From contig NZ_JAGTTN010000007.1 in the NCBI RefSeq assembly GCF_020682705.1, positions 1-64,000 on the forward strand: a stretch of DNA of 64,000 nt, in the 5' to 3' direction. The notes under the pieces were generated by a model. That model worked only from the letters and a program-made list of their open reading frames with translations, ran no database searches and was not told where the DNA came from. A program made the translations under genes and the position numbers. This document shows, piece after piece, positions 26,561 through 35,846 of the stretch. Source of the stretch: Microbacterium allomyrinae (GTDB lineage: Bacteria > Actinomycetota > Actinomycetes > Actinomycetales > Microbacteriaceae). The first letter of the stretch is position 1. Every line of letters starts with the position of its first letter.

Positions 26561-29371
26561 GTGGCAAACGCCAAACCACGCGTCCACGAGATCGCTTCCG
26601 AGCTCGGCGTAGACAGCAAGATCGCCCTCGAGAAGCTCAAGGAGCTCGGCGAGTACGTCAAGAGCCCCTCGTCCACCATCGAGCCGCCCGTGGCGCGCAA
26701 GCTTCGCGCTGCCCTCGAGGCTGAAGCCGCGGCTCAGCCCGCCGGCGCGAAGCCCGCAGCCGCTCCGGCGAAGCCGTCGGCGTCTCCGGCGAAGCCCGGC
26801 CCCGCTCGTCCGGCTGCTCCGGCGAAGCCCGCTCCGGCCGCTCCCGTCGCTCCCGAGCCCGCAGCTCCGGCGGCCAAGCCCGCGGCGCAGCCGGCGGTCC
26901 CCGCCGCCCCGGCTGCACCGGCCCCGGCCGCTCCCGCTCCCGCTGAAGCGGCTCCGGCAGCTTCGACGCCTGCCGCTCCTGCGGCTCCGGGTGCAGCGCC
27001 GACCCCCGGCTCGGCGGCGCCTCAGCCCCCGCGTCCGGGCGGCACCCCGCGTCCCGGCAACAACCCCTTCGCGTCGGCGCAGGGCATGGGTCAGCGTCCG
27101 GCAGGTCCGCGTCCCGGCAACAACCCCTTCGCTTCGGCGCAGGGCATGGGTCAGCGCCCCTCGCCCGGCAACATCCCGCGTCCGCAGGCGCCTCGTCCTG
27201 GCGCTCCGCGTCCGGGTGCTCCGCGCCCCGGTGGTGCGGGTCGTCCCGGTGGCGGCGGTCGTCCTGGTGCACCCTTCCAGCAGCGTCCCGGCGGTCCCGG
27301 TCGTCCCGGCGGTGCCGGCGGCGGCTTCCAGCGCCCCGGTGGTGCACCCGGTGGAGCGCCCGCGGGCGGTTTCGCCGGTCGTCCCGCTGGTGGCGGCGGC
27401 CGTGGCCGCGGCCCGGGCGGTGGCACCGCGGGTGCCTTCGGCAAGGGCGGCGGAAAGTCCAAGCAGCGCAAGTCGCGTCGGGCGAAGCGGCAGGAATTCG
27501 AGATGCGGTCGGCGCCGGTCGTCGGCGGCGTCAACGTCTCGCGCGGTAACGGCGAGACCATCCGCATGCGTCGAGGTGCGTCGATCGCGGACTTCGCGGA
27601 CAAGATCGAGGCCATCACGGGCTACACCGTGCAGCCCGGCACGCTCGTCACGATCCTCTTCAACCTCGGCGAGATGGCCACGGCCACCGAGTCGCTGGAC
27701 GAGGCCACGTTCGAGGTGCTCGGCGCCGAGCTCGGCTACAAGATCCAGATGGTCTCGCCCGAGGACGAAGACAAGGAGCTCCTGGAGGGCTTCGGTCTCG
27801 ACCTCGACGCAGAGCTGGAAGCCGAGAGCGAAGACGACCTCGAGATCCGTCCGCCCGTCGTGACCGTCATGGGTCACGTCGACCACGGTAAGACCCGACT
27901 GCTCGACGCCATCCGTCAGACGAACGTGGTCGCGGCCGAGGCCGGCGGCATCACGCAGCACATCGGTGCGTACCAGGTCTGGACCGAGCACGACGGCATC
28001 GAACGCGCCATCACCTTCATCGACACCCCGGGTCACGAGGCGTTCACCGCCATGCGTGCCCGTGGTGCGCAGGTGACCGACCTCGCGATCCTCGTGGTCG
28101 CGGCCGACGACGGCATCATGCCGCAGACGGTCGAGGCGCTGAACCACGCGCAGGCCGCAGGCGTGCCGATCGTGGTCGCGGTGAACAAGATCGACAAGCC
28201 CGACGCCAACCCGGCCAAGGTGCGCCAGCAGCTCACCGAGTACGGCCTGGTCGCCGAGGAGTATGGCGGCGACGTCATGTTCGTCGACGTCTCGGCGCGT
28301 GCCGGCACGAACATCCAGGAACTGCTGGATGCCGTACTGCTGACCGCCGACGCGGGTCTCGACCTGACGGCGAACCCCAACAAGGCAGCTCGCGGTGTCG
28401 CGATCGAGGCGAAGCTCGACAAGGGTCGCGGTTCGGTCGCCACCGTCCTCATCCAGTCCGGAACGCTCCGGGTCGGCGACTCCATCGTTGCGGGAACGGC
28501 GTACGGCCGCGTCCGCGCGATGGCGGACGAGAACGGCGACGCCGTGCTCGAGGCCTACCCGTCCCGCCCCGTGCAGGTGCAGGGACTCAACTCGGTGCCC
28601 CGCGCAGGTGACACGTTCATCGTCACGGAGGATGATCGCCTCGCCCGCCAGATCGCCGAGAAGCGTGAAGCGGCCGAGCGCAACGCCCAGCTGGCCAAGG
28701 CCCGCAAGCGCATCTCGCTCGAGGACTTCACCCGTGCGCTCGAAGAGGGCAAGGTCGAATCGCTCAACCTCATCATCAAGGGTGACGTGTCGGGTGCCGT
28801 CGAGGCGCTCGAAGAGTCGCTCCTCAAGATCGAGGTCGACGATTCGGTGCAGCTGCGGATCATCCACCGCGGCGTCGGTGCGATCACCGAGTCGGATGTG
28901 AACCTGGCGACGATCGACAACGCGATCATCATCGGCTTCAACGTCCGCCCCGACACGAAGGCTCGCGAACGCGCCGCTCGCGAAGGCGTCGACACCCGCT
29001 TCTACTCGGTCATCTACAACGCGATCGATGACGTCGAGCAGTCGCTCAAGGGTCTGCTCAAGCCCGAGTTCGAAGAGAAGCAGTCGGGTGTGGCCGAGAT
29101 CCGCGAGGTGTTCCGCTCCTCGAAGTTCGGCAACATCGCGGGTGTCATCGTCCGCAGCGGCACGATCACGCGCAACGCCAAGGCGCGCGTCATCCGTGAC
29201 GGCGTGGTGCTGGCCGATGGCCTGGCCATCGAGTCGCTGCGTCGCTTCAAGGACGACGTCACCGAGGTCCGCACGGACTTCGAAGCCGGTATCGGCCTCG
29301 GCAAGTTCAACGACATCCAGGTGGGCGACGAGATCGAGACCACCGAGATGGTGGAGAAGCCTCGCGGCTGA
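26561..29371 (+). CDS. infB: Translation initiation factor IF-2
   Basis: The 936-aa product begins with the IF2-N fold ([16 protein letters not shown]), then a Pro/Ala/Gly/Arg-rich low-complexity tract (about 50-310) typical of actinobacteria. A second IF2-N-like segment, the GTPase core with G1 GHVDHGKT (438-445), NKID, and domains II-IV follow. IF-2 brings fMet-tRNA to the 30S subunit. GTG 26561 is preceded by AGGAGA. The low-complexity tract includes a 60-bp tandem DNA repeat. A perfect 16-bp inverted repeat separates its stop from rbfA. Confidence 0.97.
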   Translation: MANAKPRVHEIASELGVDSKIALEKLKELGEYVKSPSSTIEPPVARKLRAALEAEAAAQPAGAKPAAAPAKPSASPAKPGPARPAAPAKPAPAAPVAPEPAAPAAKPAAQPAVPAAPAAPAPAAPAPAEAAPAASTPAAPAAPGAAPTPGSAAPQPPRPGGTPRPGNNPFASAQGMGQRPAGPRPGNNPFASAQGMGQRPSPGNIPRPQAPRPGAPRPGAPRPGGAGRPGGGGRPGAPFQQRPGGPGRPGGAGGGFQRPGGAPGGAPAGGFAGRPAGGGGRGRGPGGGTAGAFGKGGGKSKQRKSRRAKRQEFEMRSAPVVGGVNVSRGNGETIRMRRGASIADFADKIEAITGYTVQPGTLVTILFNLGEMATATESLDEATFEVLGAELGYKIQMVSPEDEDKELLEGFGLDLDAELEAESEDDLEIRPPVVTVMGHVDHGKTRLLDAIRQTNVVAAEAGGITQHIGAYQVWTEHDGIERAITFIDTPGHEAFTAMRARGAQVTDLAILVVAADDGIMPQTVEALNHAQAAGVPIVVAVNKIDKPDANPAKVRQQLTEYGLVAEEYGGDVMFVDVSARAGTNIQELLDAVLLTADAGLDLTANPNKAARGVAIEAKLDKGRGSVATVLIQSGTLRVGDSIVAGTAYGRVRAMADENGDAVLEAYPSRPVQVQGLNSVPRAGDTFIVTEDDRLARQIAEKREAAERNAQLAKARKRISLEDFTRALEEGKVESLNLIIKGDVSGAVEALEESLLKIEVDDSVQLRIIHRGVGAITESDVNLATIDNAIIIGFNVRPDTKARERAAREGVDTRFYSVIYNAIDDVEQSLKGLLKPEFEEKQSGVAEIREVFRSSKFGNIAGVIVRSGTITRNAKARVIRDGVVLADGLAIESLRRFKDDVTEVRTDFEAGIGLGKFNDIQVGDEIETTEMVEKPRG
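27050..27169 (+). repeat. 60-bp tandem duplication in infB
   Basis: Two adjacent units (27050-27109 and 27110-27169) encode [17 protein letters not shown] twice, with few base differences in the first 45 nt. It lies in the low-complexity N-terminal tract of IF-2, so copy number may vary without harm. Confidence 0.85.
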
Positions 29372-29379
29372 TCGAAATC

Positions 29380-29426
29380 GGTGAGGGGCGCCACGGTGCG
29401 GAAATGACAGCGTGGCGCCCCTCACC
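29380..29426 (+). terminator. Large-loop inverted repeat between infB and rbfA
   Basis: A perfect 16-bp inverted repeat (arms 29380-29395 and 29411-29426, GGTGAGGGGCGCCACG and its complement) with a 15-nt loop starts 9 nt after the infB stop and ends 16 nt before the rbfA start. No T-run follows. It could end or attenuate the infB transcript, or set a processing end. Confidence 0.65.
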
Positions 29427-29442
29427 TGTCGAAAGGAATGTC

Positions 29443-29910
29443 ATGGCCGGCGAACGTCAGGCTCGTCTGGGTGACCGCATCCGCGTCATCCTCGCCGAAC
29501 GCCTCGAGAAGGGGCTGCGCGATCCTCGACTGGGGTTCGTCACCATCACCGATGTGCGGGTGACGGGCGACCTTCAGCACGCGTCGGTGTTCTACACCGT
29601 GCTCGGCACGCAGGAGGAGCGCACCGCCTCGGCGGAGGCGCTGAAGTCAGCGACGGGGATGCTGCGCTCCGAGGTGGGCAAGCACCTCAACGTGCGTCTC
29701 ACCCCTTCGCTGGAGTTCATCCTCGACGCGATCCCCGAGAACGCCGACCACATCGCAGATCTGCTGCGCGAAGCGCGTGACCGCGACCAGGCCGTCGCAG
29801 GGCTCGCCTCGTCGGCGACGTACGCCGGCGACGCGGATCCGTATGTCAAGCCGCGCGAGATCGAGGAACCGGTCGACGCCCTGGCGTCGGACGTCCCCGA
29901 CGAGGACTGA
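29443..29910 (+). CDS. rbfA: 30S ribosome-binding factor A
   Basis: The 155-aa product is a single KH-like RbfA domain: RIRVILAERLEKGLRDPRLGFVTITDVRVTGDLQHASVFYTV, with the tail extended by about 35 acidic residues. RbfA helps mature the 5' end of 16S rRNA and the 30S subunit, notably in the cold. ATG 29443 has AAAGGA 6-7 nt upstream; an in-frame ATG at 29404 lies inside the upstream inverted repeat and is not used. It is followed at 4 bp by the convergent mutY. Confidence 0.95.
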   Translation: MAGERQARLGDRIRVILAERLEKGLRDPRLGFVTITDVRVTGDLQHASVFYTVLGTQEERTASAEALKSATGMLRSEVGKHLNVRLTPSLEFILDAIPENADHIADLLREARDRDQAVAGLASSATYAGDADPYVKPREIEEPVDALASDVPDED

Positions 29911-29913
29911 TTC

Positions 29914-30780
29914 TCACGAGGGCAGACGGAGGAGTCCCTCGGACACCTCCGCCAGCCCGTCGACGATCAGCGAGTCGATCGCGCGGTCCCGCTGCAACGT
30001 GTCGGGCCAGTCCGTGAGCACGTCGTCGTGACGGATGCCGTGGTCCGGGGCATCCCGCAGCGCCTTCAGCACCGCGCCTCGCGCCTGCCGGTCGCTCCCT
30101 TCGTAGCGCGCCTGACGCCGGCGCTCGTCGCCCGTGTCGGGATGACCGGCCGCGCGCCATGCGCAACGGTCCGCGAGCGGGCACGCCTGGCATCGCGGAG
30201 AGCGTGCCGTGCAGACCGTCGCGCCGAGCTCCATCGCCGCGGCGTTGACGATCGCGGCGTCGGTGTCGTCCTCGGGGAGCAGCAGCGTCATCGCGGCGAG
30301 GTCGCGCGTATTCGGCGGACCGGGCTGTGACCGTCCGTCGACCGCTCGAGCAAGAACCCGGCGGGTATTGGTATCGACCACCGGATGCCGGTCGCCGTAC
30401 GCGAAGACCGCCACCGCGCGGGCCGTGTAGTCGCCGATGCCGGTGAGCGCCAGCAGCGCCTCGACGTCGCGGGGGACGACGCCGTCGTGACGGTCGCGGA
30501 TCTCCGTCGCCGCGCGATGCAGCCACAGTGCACGGCGCGGGTAGCCGAGATTCGCCCACTGCCGCACGGCCTCGGCCGGGGCATCCGCGGCCAGAGCCGC
30601 CGGCGTCGGCCACCGATCGAGCCACGCCTCGAGGTGCGGCACGACGCGGGTCACCGGCGTCTGCTGCAGCATGAACTCGCTCACCAGCACGCCCCACGCG
30701 CCGAATCCGGGCCGGCGCCACGGCAGGTCCCGGGCGATGCGGGGGTACCACGCGATGAGCGGCGCGGCGAGGTCGGGCAT
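29914..30780 (-). CDS. mutY: A/G-specific adenine glycosylase (MutY)
   Basis: The 288-aa product has the endonuclease III fold: catalytic Glu in SEFMLQQTPV, the helix-hairpin-helix LTGIGDYTARAV, catalytic Asp in VVDTNTRRV, and an iron-sulfur loop with C-X6-C-X2-C-X5-C. MutY removes adenine mispaired with 8-oxoguanine. The C-terminal NUDIX-like 8-oxoG recognition domain of E. coli MutY is absent or very short, which is common in actinobacteria. ATG 30780 has TAGGCT 7 nt upstream (30788-30793). It interrupts the usual rbfA-truB order on the opposite strand. Confidence 0.92.
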   Translation of the reverse strand: MPDLAAPLIAWYPRIARDLPWRRPGFGAWGVLVSEFMLQQTPVTRVVPHLEAWLDRWPTPAALAADAPAEAVRQWANLGYPRRALWLHRAATEIRDRHDGVVPRDVEALLALTGIGDYTARAVAVFAYGDRHPVVDTNTRRVLARAVDGRSQPGPPNTRDLAAMTLLLPEDDTDAAIVNAAAMELGATVCTARSPRCQACPLADRCAWRAAGHPDTGDERRRQARYEGSDRQARGAVLKALRDAPDHGIRHDDVLTDWPDTLQRDRAIDSLIVDGLAEVSEGLLRLPS

Positions 30781-30830
30781 GCCGTCCAGCCTACGCAGAG
30801 CGCATCCTGCGGCGGCCGTAGGCTGGGGTC
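30781..30830. promoter_or_regulatory. Back-to-back leaderless promoters (mutY / kinase)
   Basis: Within 50 bp TAGGCT occurs on each strand: 30788-30793 facing mutY (7-nt gap to ATG) and 30819-30824 facing the kinase gene (6-nt gap to ATG 30831). Nothing resembling a -35 is seen. Confidence 0.7.
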
Positions 30831-31517
30831 ATGCGCCTTCCCGTCACACCGACAACGACGCTGTGGCGCGGCTTGCGCGACGAGGTGCGTCAGCACTACG
30901 CCGCCGGGCGGGTGATCGTCGCGGTGGACGGCATCGACGGTGCAGGCAAGACCACCTTCGCCGACGGGCTGGCCGAGGTGTTCGCTGAGTCCGGCGCAGC
31001 GGTGTTCCGCGCCGGCGTCGACGATTTCCACCGTCCGCGGTCCGAGCGCTACGCGCGCGGACGCACGAGCGCGGAGGGGTTCTACCGCGATTCGTACGAC
31101 TATGCGACGCTGCGGCGCGTGCTCGTCGACCCCTTCCGCGACGGCGCGCAGACGGCGGGATCCACCGGGTTCCAGCTCGCCGCGTTCGATCTCGCGCGCG
31201 ACGCACAGGTCGAATCGCAATGGGTCACGGCATCGCGTGACGCGGTTCTGGTGCTCGACGGGATCTTCCTGAATCGGCCTGAACTGCGTGGCCTCTGGGA
31301 CTGGTCGGTGTGGCTGGACGTGCCGTTCGACGTCGCGTACGCGCGCATGGCGCTGCGCGACGGCTGCGATCCCGATCCCGATGCGGCGTCGAACGCGCGC
31401 TACCGGAAGGGACAGGATCTGTACCTTCGCGATGCGCGACCCCAGGAGGCGGCATCCGCCATCGTCGACAACACCGACCTGACCCACCCGCGCCGCGTGT
31501 TCCGGGACTTCTGCTGA
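30831..31517 (+). CDS. Uridine kinase-like P-loop protein
   Basis: The 228-aa product has a Walker A GIDGAGKTT (about residues 40-48), a DDFHRPR motif and the VWLDVPFDVAYARM segment found in uridine kinase/phosphoribulokinase-like enzymes. It probably phosphorylates a nucleoside or a related alcohol; the substrate is not identifiable. The end (YLRDARPQEAASAIVDNTDL) matches actinobacterial relatives. TAGGCT lies exactly 6 nt before the ATG. Its TGA overlaps the truB ATG by one base (TGATG), so truB is likely coupled to it. Confidence 0.85.
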   Translation: MRLPVTPTTTLWRGLRDEVRQHYAAGRVIVAVDGIDGAGKTTFADGLAEVFAESGAAVFRAGVDDFHRPRSERYARGRTSAEGFYRDSYDYATLRRVLVDPFRDGAQTAGSTGFQLAAFDLARDAQVESQWVTASRDAVLVLDGIFLNRPELRGLWDWSVWLDVPFDVAYARMALRDGCDPDPDAASNARYRKGQDLYLRDARPQEAASAIVDNTDLTHPRRVFRDFC

Positions 31518-32443
31518 TGGCCGCACCCGGGATCCTGCTCGTCGACAAGCCCGGCGGCATCACGTCGCACGATGTCGTGGCCCGCGCGCGCAAAGCGCTC
31601 GGCACACGCAAGATCGGTCACGCCGGCACGCTCGACCCCATGGCGACGGGGCTGCTGGTTCTCGGCGTCGAAGCCGCCACGCGCCTGCTCACATACGTCG
31701 TGGGGCTCGACAAGACGTACGAAGCGACGATCCGCCTGGGCGTCGCGACCGACACCGATGACGCCGACGGCGAGATCATCGCGATGACGGATGCGTCGTC
31801 GGTCGAGTCGGTCGCGATCGCCGAGGGCATCGCGGCACTCACCGGACGCATCTCGCAGGTGCCGAGCACGTACTCGGCCATCAAGGTCGACGGACGACGC
31901 GCCTACGACCTCGCGCGGGCGGGGGAGGACGTCCAGCTCAAGTCCCGCGAGGTCACGGTCTCCCGCTTCGCCGTGCGGGCCGAGCGCCCGGCGAGGATGA
32001 CCCCCTCAGCGGTCGCGGCAGACGCGGCATCCGGCGCGGTCATCGATCTCGACGTCGTCGTGGACTGCTCGAGCGGCACGTACATCCGCTCGCTCGCACG
32101 CGATCTCGGGGCGGCGCTGGGCGTCGGCGGCCACCTCACCGTGCTCCGCCGCACGCGCATCGGACCGTTCGAGGTGGCGGATGCCGCGTCGGTCGACGCC
32201 ATCGCCGAGGCGACGCTGATCCCGCCCGCCGCGGCGGCCACCGCTGTGATCGGACGATTCGACGTGACCGCGGATGAGGCGCGGGATCTGCGCCATGGCA
32301 AGCGCCTTGCCGGTGCCGCCTCGCGGCTCGCGGCCGACCCCAGCGCCGCGATCGATCCGGACGGGGCCCTGGTCGGGGTCGTGGAACGTCGCGCCGACGA
32401 TGTGAAGAGCGCCATGAACATGCCGCAGGAGGCGACACGATGA
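31517..32443 (+). CDS. truB: tRNA pseudouridine-55 synthase
   Basis: The 308-aa product has the TruB signature GILLVDKPGGITSHDVV and the catalytic Asp in GHAGTLDPMATG, plus YSAIKVDGRRAYDLAR and GTYIRSLARDLG. It isomerises uridine 55 in the T-loop of most tRNAs. The start at 31517 shares one base with the preceding stop codon. Its last 4 nt overlap the next small membrane protein gene (ATGA). Confidence 0.96.
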   Translation: MAAPGILLVDKPGGITSHDVVARARKALGTRKIGHAGTLDPMATGLLVLGVEAATRLLTYVVGLDKTYEATIRLGVATDTDDADGEIIAMTDASSVESVAIAEGIAALTGRISQVPSTYSAIKVDGRRAYDLARAGEDVQLKSREVTVSRFAVRAERPARMTPSAVAADAASGAVIDLDVVVDCSSGTYIRSLARDLGAALGVGGHLTVLRRTRIGPFEVADAASVDAIAEATLIPPAAAATAVIGRFDVTADEARDLRHGKRLAGAASRLAADPSAAIDPDGALVGVVERRADDVKSAMNMPQEATR

Positions 32444-32808
32444 TCTTCTGGTTCTCGATCGCGCAGGTCGCCGTCGCCGTCGCCGCCGGACTGTTCTGCG
32501 TCATCGCGGGGCTCGCCGGACGACGGCCGAGCGATTTCACCGTCGGGTCGCTGGTTCTGGTGGAGCTGCTTCTCATCGCGCAGATCGTGGTCGCGATCAT
32601 CGCGCCCCTGGCCGGCAACCCGCCCAGCGGCAGCCTGCTGGAGTTCTGGGTCTACCTGGTGTCTGCGGCGCTGCTGCCTCCGGCGAGCGTGTTGTGGGCG
32701 CTGTTGGAGCGCAGTCGCTGGAGCACGGTGATCATGGGCATCGCCGCGCTGTCCGTGGCGGTCATGGTGTGGCGCATGCAGGTGATCTGGACGGTGCAGA
32801 TCGCCTGA
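32440..32808 (+). CDS. Small membrane protein (122 aa)
   Basis: About four transmembrane segments (residues 5-25, 35-58, 65-85 and 95-115) with few charged residues. I do not recognise a family. Its ATG overlaps the truB stop by 4 nt, so it is translated with truB. Similar unnamed membrane genes sit in the truB-ribF interval of related actinobacteria as far as I recall. Function unknown. Confidence 0.7.
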   Translation: MIFWFSIAQVAVAVAAGLFCVIAGLAGRRPSDFTVGSLVLVELLLIAQIVVAIIAPLAGNPPSGSLLEFWVYLVSAALLPPASVLWALLERSRWSTVIMGIAALSVAVMVWRMQVIWTVQIA

Positions 32809-32916
32809 GCGCATGGCAGCGGATCGAGCGACAGCGGCACCGCCGACCGCCGGGCACGTCATCCTGTGACCCGTGCGCGCCCGGGCCGCCGGCATCCGAA
32901 CTAAAATCATCAGGTT

Positions 32917-33360
32917 ATGTCGACGCCTCCTCGCCCCCGCATGACCGGTATCGGTCGCGTTCTCGTGATCGTCTACGCGATCATGGCCCTCGCAGCCACC
33001 GGCCGGTCCTTCGTCCAGATCGTGCAGAGATTCGACGAGGCCCCGCTCGCCTACACCCTCTCGGCCGTGTCGGCGGTGGTGTACATCGTGGCCACTCTCG
33101 CACTCGTCTTCGCGGGATCGAAGGGCTGGTACATCGTCGCGTGGGTCGCGATCGGGTTCGAACTGGTCGGGGTGCTGGTCGTCGGGACGCTCAGTCTCGC
33201 GGTCCCCGAGCTGTTCGCACACGACTCGGTGTGGTCGTGGTTCGGCCGCGGGTACGTCTTCATCCCGCTCGTGCTGCCGTTCCTGGGGCTGTGGTGGCTC
33301 ATCACTCACCGGCCGTCCTCGCGCCTGGCTTCGACCGAGCAGGCGGCGGTGGCGTCGTGA
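32917..33360 (+). CDS. Four-helix membrane protein upstream of ribF
   Basis: The 147-aa product has four clear transmembrane segments (about 13-33, 45-65, 72-95, 112-130) after a short basic N-terminus (MSTPPRPRMTGIGR). No named family recognised. TAAAAT (32902-32907) lies 9 nt before the ATG and is the likely -10. Its stop overlaps the ribF GTG by 4 nt (GTGA), so it leads a coupled pair with ribF. The last residues EQAAVAS run directly into the overlap. Confidence 0.75.
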   Translation: MSTPPRPRMTGIGRVLVIVYAIMALAATGRSFVQIVQRFDEAPLAYTLSAVSAVVYIVATLALVFAGSKGWYIVAWVAIGFELVGVLVVGTLSLAVPELFAHDSVWSWFGRGYVFIPLVLPFLGLWWLITHRPSSRLASTEQAAVAS

Positions 33361-34340
33361 TCGTGTTCCGAGACCCGGCCGAGGTGCCCGCCGGATTCGG
33401 GCCGGCGGTCGTCGCGATCGGAAAGTTCGACGGGGTGCACTCCGGGCATCGCGCGGTGATCGATCGTGCACAGGTGGATGCTGCGGCCGCCGGCGCGCGA
33501 GTGGTCGCCGTGACGTTCGACCGCAACCCGCTGGCGCTGCTGCGTCCCGAGGTCTGCCCCGAGAGCCTGGTCGGCGTGAGTCAGAAGATCCAGCTGCTCG
33601 CCGAGGCGGGAGTCGACGCGACGCTGCTGCTCGCCTTCGATCGCACGCTCGCCGACCTGGGCGCCCGGGAGTTCGTCGAGCACGTGCTGGTCGGAGCGCT
33701 CGGCGTGCAGATCGTGCTCGTGGGTGCGGACTTCCGATTCGGTCGCGGCGGTGCGGGTGATCCGGCGCTGCTGCGCGAACTGGGAGGCGAGTTCGGCTTC
33801 GAGGTGGACGTGGTCGACGACGTCCGTGCGATCGACGCCGGACGTCGGGTGTCGTCGACGTGGGTGCGCGAACTGCTGTCGGCCGGTGACGTGTCGGGTG
33901 CGACCAAGCTCCTCGGGCGCGCTCATTCCGTGCGCGGCGAGGTGGTCCACGGGCTCAAACGCGGCCGCGAACTCGGTTTTCCCACGGCGAATCTGTCCGC
34001 CGCGCTGGAAGGGTTCGTGCCCGCCGAAGGCGTGTATGCGGGCTGGCTCGTCGACGGCGGCGTCCCGGGCGATGGGGCCGCCGAGCCTCGCAGCAGCGTG
34101 CGGTATCCGGCCGCGATCAGCGTCGGGACCAATCCCACGTTCGATGACGTGGAGGTGCGCCAGGTCGAGGCGTACGTGCTCGACGAGACCGAGCTGGACC
34201 TCTACGGCCACACCGTCGACGTGGAGTTCGTCTCGCGGATCCGCGGCATGGTGGCGTTCGAGGGGATCGAGCCCCTCATCGAGAAGATGACCGACGATGT
34301 CGCGCAGGTGCGCCGCGAGCTCACCCGCACCCACCCGTAG
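33357..34340 (+). CDS. ribF: Bifunctional riboflavin kinase / FAD synthetase
   Basis: The 327-aa product has the FAD synthetase nucleotidyltransferase domain (about 1-185) with GKFDGVHSGHR and the VGADFRFGRGGAGD region, then the riboflavin kinase domain (about 195-325) with RGRELGFPTANL and the SVGTNPTFDD motif. It makes FMN and then FAD from riboflavin. The start GTG 33357 overlaps the preceding membrane gene. The 50-bp gap to the next gene contains the TACGAT box of that gene. Confidence 0.95.
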   Translation: MIVFRDPAEVPAGFGPAVVAIGKFDGVHSGHRAVIDRAQVDAAAAGARVVAVTFDRNPLALLRPEVCPESLVGVSQKIQLLAEAGVDATLLLAFDRTLADLGAREFVEHVLVGALGVQIVLVGADFRFGRGGAGDPALLRELGGEFGFEVDVVDDVRAIDAGRRVSSTWVRELLSAGDVSGATKLLGRAHSVRGEVVHGLKRGRELGFPTANLSAALEGFVPAEGVYAGWLVDGGVPGDGAAEPRSSVRYPAAISVGTNPTFDDVEVRQVEAYVLDETELDLYGHTVDVEFVSRIRGMVAFEGIEPLIEKMTDDVAQVRRELTRTHP

Positions 34341-34390
34341 ACCCGCAGGACCCGTAGACCGGCGAGCCGTGGCGCGCCTACGATCGAGGC

Positions 34391-34768
34391 GTGCACCCAC
34401 TGGACCTCCTCGCCGCCGACGCTGCGGCAGCGAACCCCGTGAATCTGTGGGGCGCCCTCGGCTGCGCGGTCGCCTACTCGGCGTCGCTGCTCGCGACACT
34501 CGACGCGTTCGCCGACCTGATCCTGGCGAGGGGCGACTCTCCGGCGGGCAGGCTCACACCCGGGGTAGGCTTGAAGTTCGCCTCGAAGCTGGTGGCTGCG
34601 GCGATCGCGGTCATCGCGGCGGGGATCGTGCTCGCACTCGACGACAACTGGTTCGCGTTCACGAGTCTGACCATCGCGTTCCTGGTGGTCGTCGGAATCG
34701 GTCTGATCGTCCTGATGCGCCACTCGAAGACGAGCATGGATGAACCGGCGGCGAACACGGGCGGGTGA
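34391..34768 (+). CDS. Small membrane protein (125 aa), leaderless
   Basis: Three hydrophobic segments (about residues 20-45, 63-85 and 89-109) separated by short loops; the tail is Asn/Asp/Gly-rich. No family recognised. The GTG start is strongly supported, because TACGAT (34379-34384) ends exactly 6 nt upstream. deoC follows 43 bp later on the same strand with its own ribosome-binding site. Confidence 0.72.
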   Translation: MHPLDLLAADAAAANPVNLWGALGCAVAYSASLLATLDAFADLILARGDSPAGRLTPGVGLKFASKLVAAAIAVIAAGIVLALDDNWFAFTSLTIAFLVVVGIGLIVLMRHSKTSMDEPAANTGG

Positions 34769-34811
34769 GGCATCCTCGCCCTCGTACGAGCCACAAGACA
34801 GAGGGAGAACC

Positions 34812-35819
34812 ATGAGCCGAACCGATCTGCAGACGCTGCCCGAGCGGGCCGTCCAGCTGCTCGGCGGCGAGCCCGATGACACGACGCTGCAGCGATACCT
34901 GCACGGGCTGTCCGGGGTCGACGCGGTGGGACTCGAACAGCGCGCGGCCGGTCTCGGCACCCGCTCGATCAAGACCACGTCCAAGGCCTGGGCGCTCGAC
35001 AGGATCATCGAGCTCATCGACCTCACGACACTCGAGGGCGCCGACACGCCGGGCAAGGTGCGCTCCCTCGTCGCGAAGGCGCTGAACCCCGATGCCTCCG
35101 ATCCCACCTGCCCGCGCGTGGCGGCGGTCTGCGTGTACGGCGACATGGTGCCCTACGCCGTCGATGCGCTGGGCTCGGCGCACGGCGATCCGGATGAGGG
35201 CGGCGTCAGCGTCGCCGCGGTCGCCACCGCCTTCCCGAGCGGCCGGGCCTCGCTCGAGATCAAGCTCGCCGACACCGCCGAGGCCGTCGCGCACGGCGCG
35301 GACGAGATCGACATGGTCATCGACCGCGGTGCGTTCCTCGCAGGCCGCTACGGACTGGTGTTCGACCAGATCGCCCGGGTCAAGCAGGCGTGTCGCCGCG
35401 AAGACGGCTCGTCTGCGTCGCTCAAGGTGATCCTCGAGACGGGCGAGCTCAACACGTACGACAACGTCAAGCGCGCGTCGTGGCTGGCGATCCTCGCGGG
35501 GGGCGACTTCATCAAGACCTCCACCGGCAAGGTGCAGCCCGCCGCGACGCTCCCGGTGACACTCCTCATGCTCGAGGTGGTCCGCGACTGGCATCGCGCG
35601 ACGGGAGAGAAGGTCGGAGTGAAGCCGGCGGGCGGCATCCGCACCTCCAAGGATGCGATCAAGTACCTCGTGACGGTGGCCGAGACGGTCGGAGAGGAGT
35701 GGCTGCAGCCGCACCTGTTCCGTTTCGGGGCGTCCAGCCTTCTCAACGACGTGCTGCTGCAGCGTCAGAAGCTGACGTCCGGACACTACTCCGGTGCCGA
35801 CTACGTGACGATCGACTGA
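34812..35819 (+). CDS. deoC: Deoxyribose-phosphate aldolase
   Basis: The 335-aa product is a class I aldolase with the Schiff-base lysine in GGDFIKTSTGKV and a second active-site lysine in VGVKPAGGIRTSKDA. It splits 2-deoxyribose 5-phosphate into glyceraldehyde 3-phosphate and acetaldehyde. The start has GGGAGA 5 nt upstream. The next two genes encode aldehyde dehydrogenase chains and probably remove the acetaldehyde. It is longer than E. coli DeoC (about 260 aa), typical of the actinobacterial/eukaryotic type. Confidence 0.95.
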   Translation: MSRTDLQTLPERAVQLLGGEPDDTTLQRYLHGLSGVDAVGLEQRAAGLGTRSIKTTSKAWALDRIIELIDLTTLEGADTPGKVRSLVAKALNPDASDPTCPRVAAVCVYGDMVPYAVDALGSAHGDPDEGGVSVAAVATAFPSGRASLEIKLADTAEAVAHGADEIDMVIDRGAFLAGRYGLVFDQIARVKQACRREDGSSASLKVILETGELNTYDNVKRASWLAILAGGDFIKTSTGKVQPAATLPVTLLMLEVVRDWHRATGEKVGVKPAGGIRTSKDAIKYLVTVAETVGEEWLQPHLFRFGASSLLNDVLLQRQKLTSGHYSGADYVTID

Positions 35820-35846
35820 GACCGAGAAGGCGACTAGGACCCGAAC

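Noticed and set aside
27050..27169. CRISPR-like direct repeats
   Set aside because: Two adjacent in-frame coding repeats without spacers in infB; not an array.
26474..29425. A 983-codon open frame antisense to infB
   Set aside because: It mirrors the IF-2 coding sequence, including its repeats, and has no start signal.
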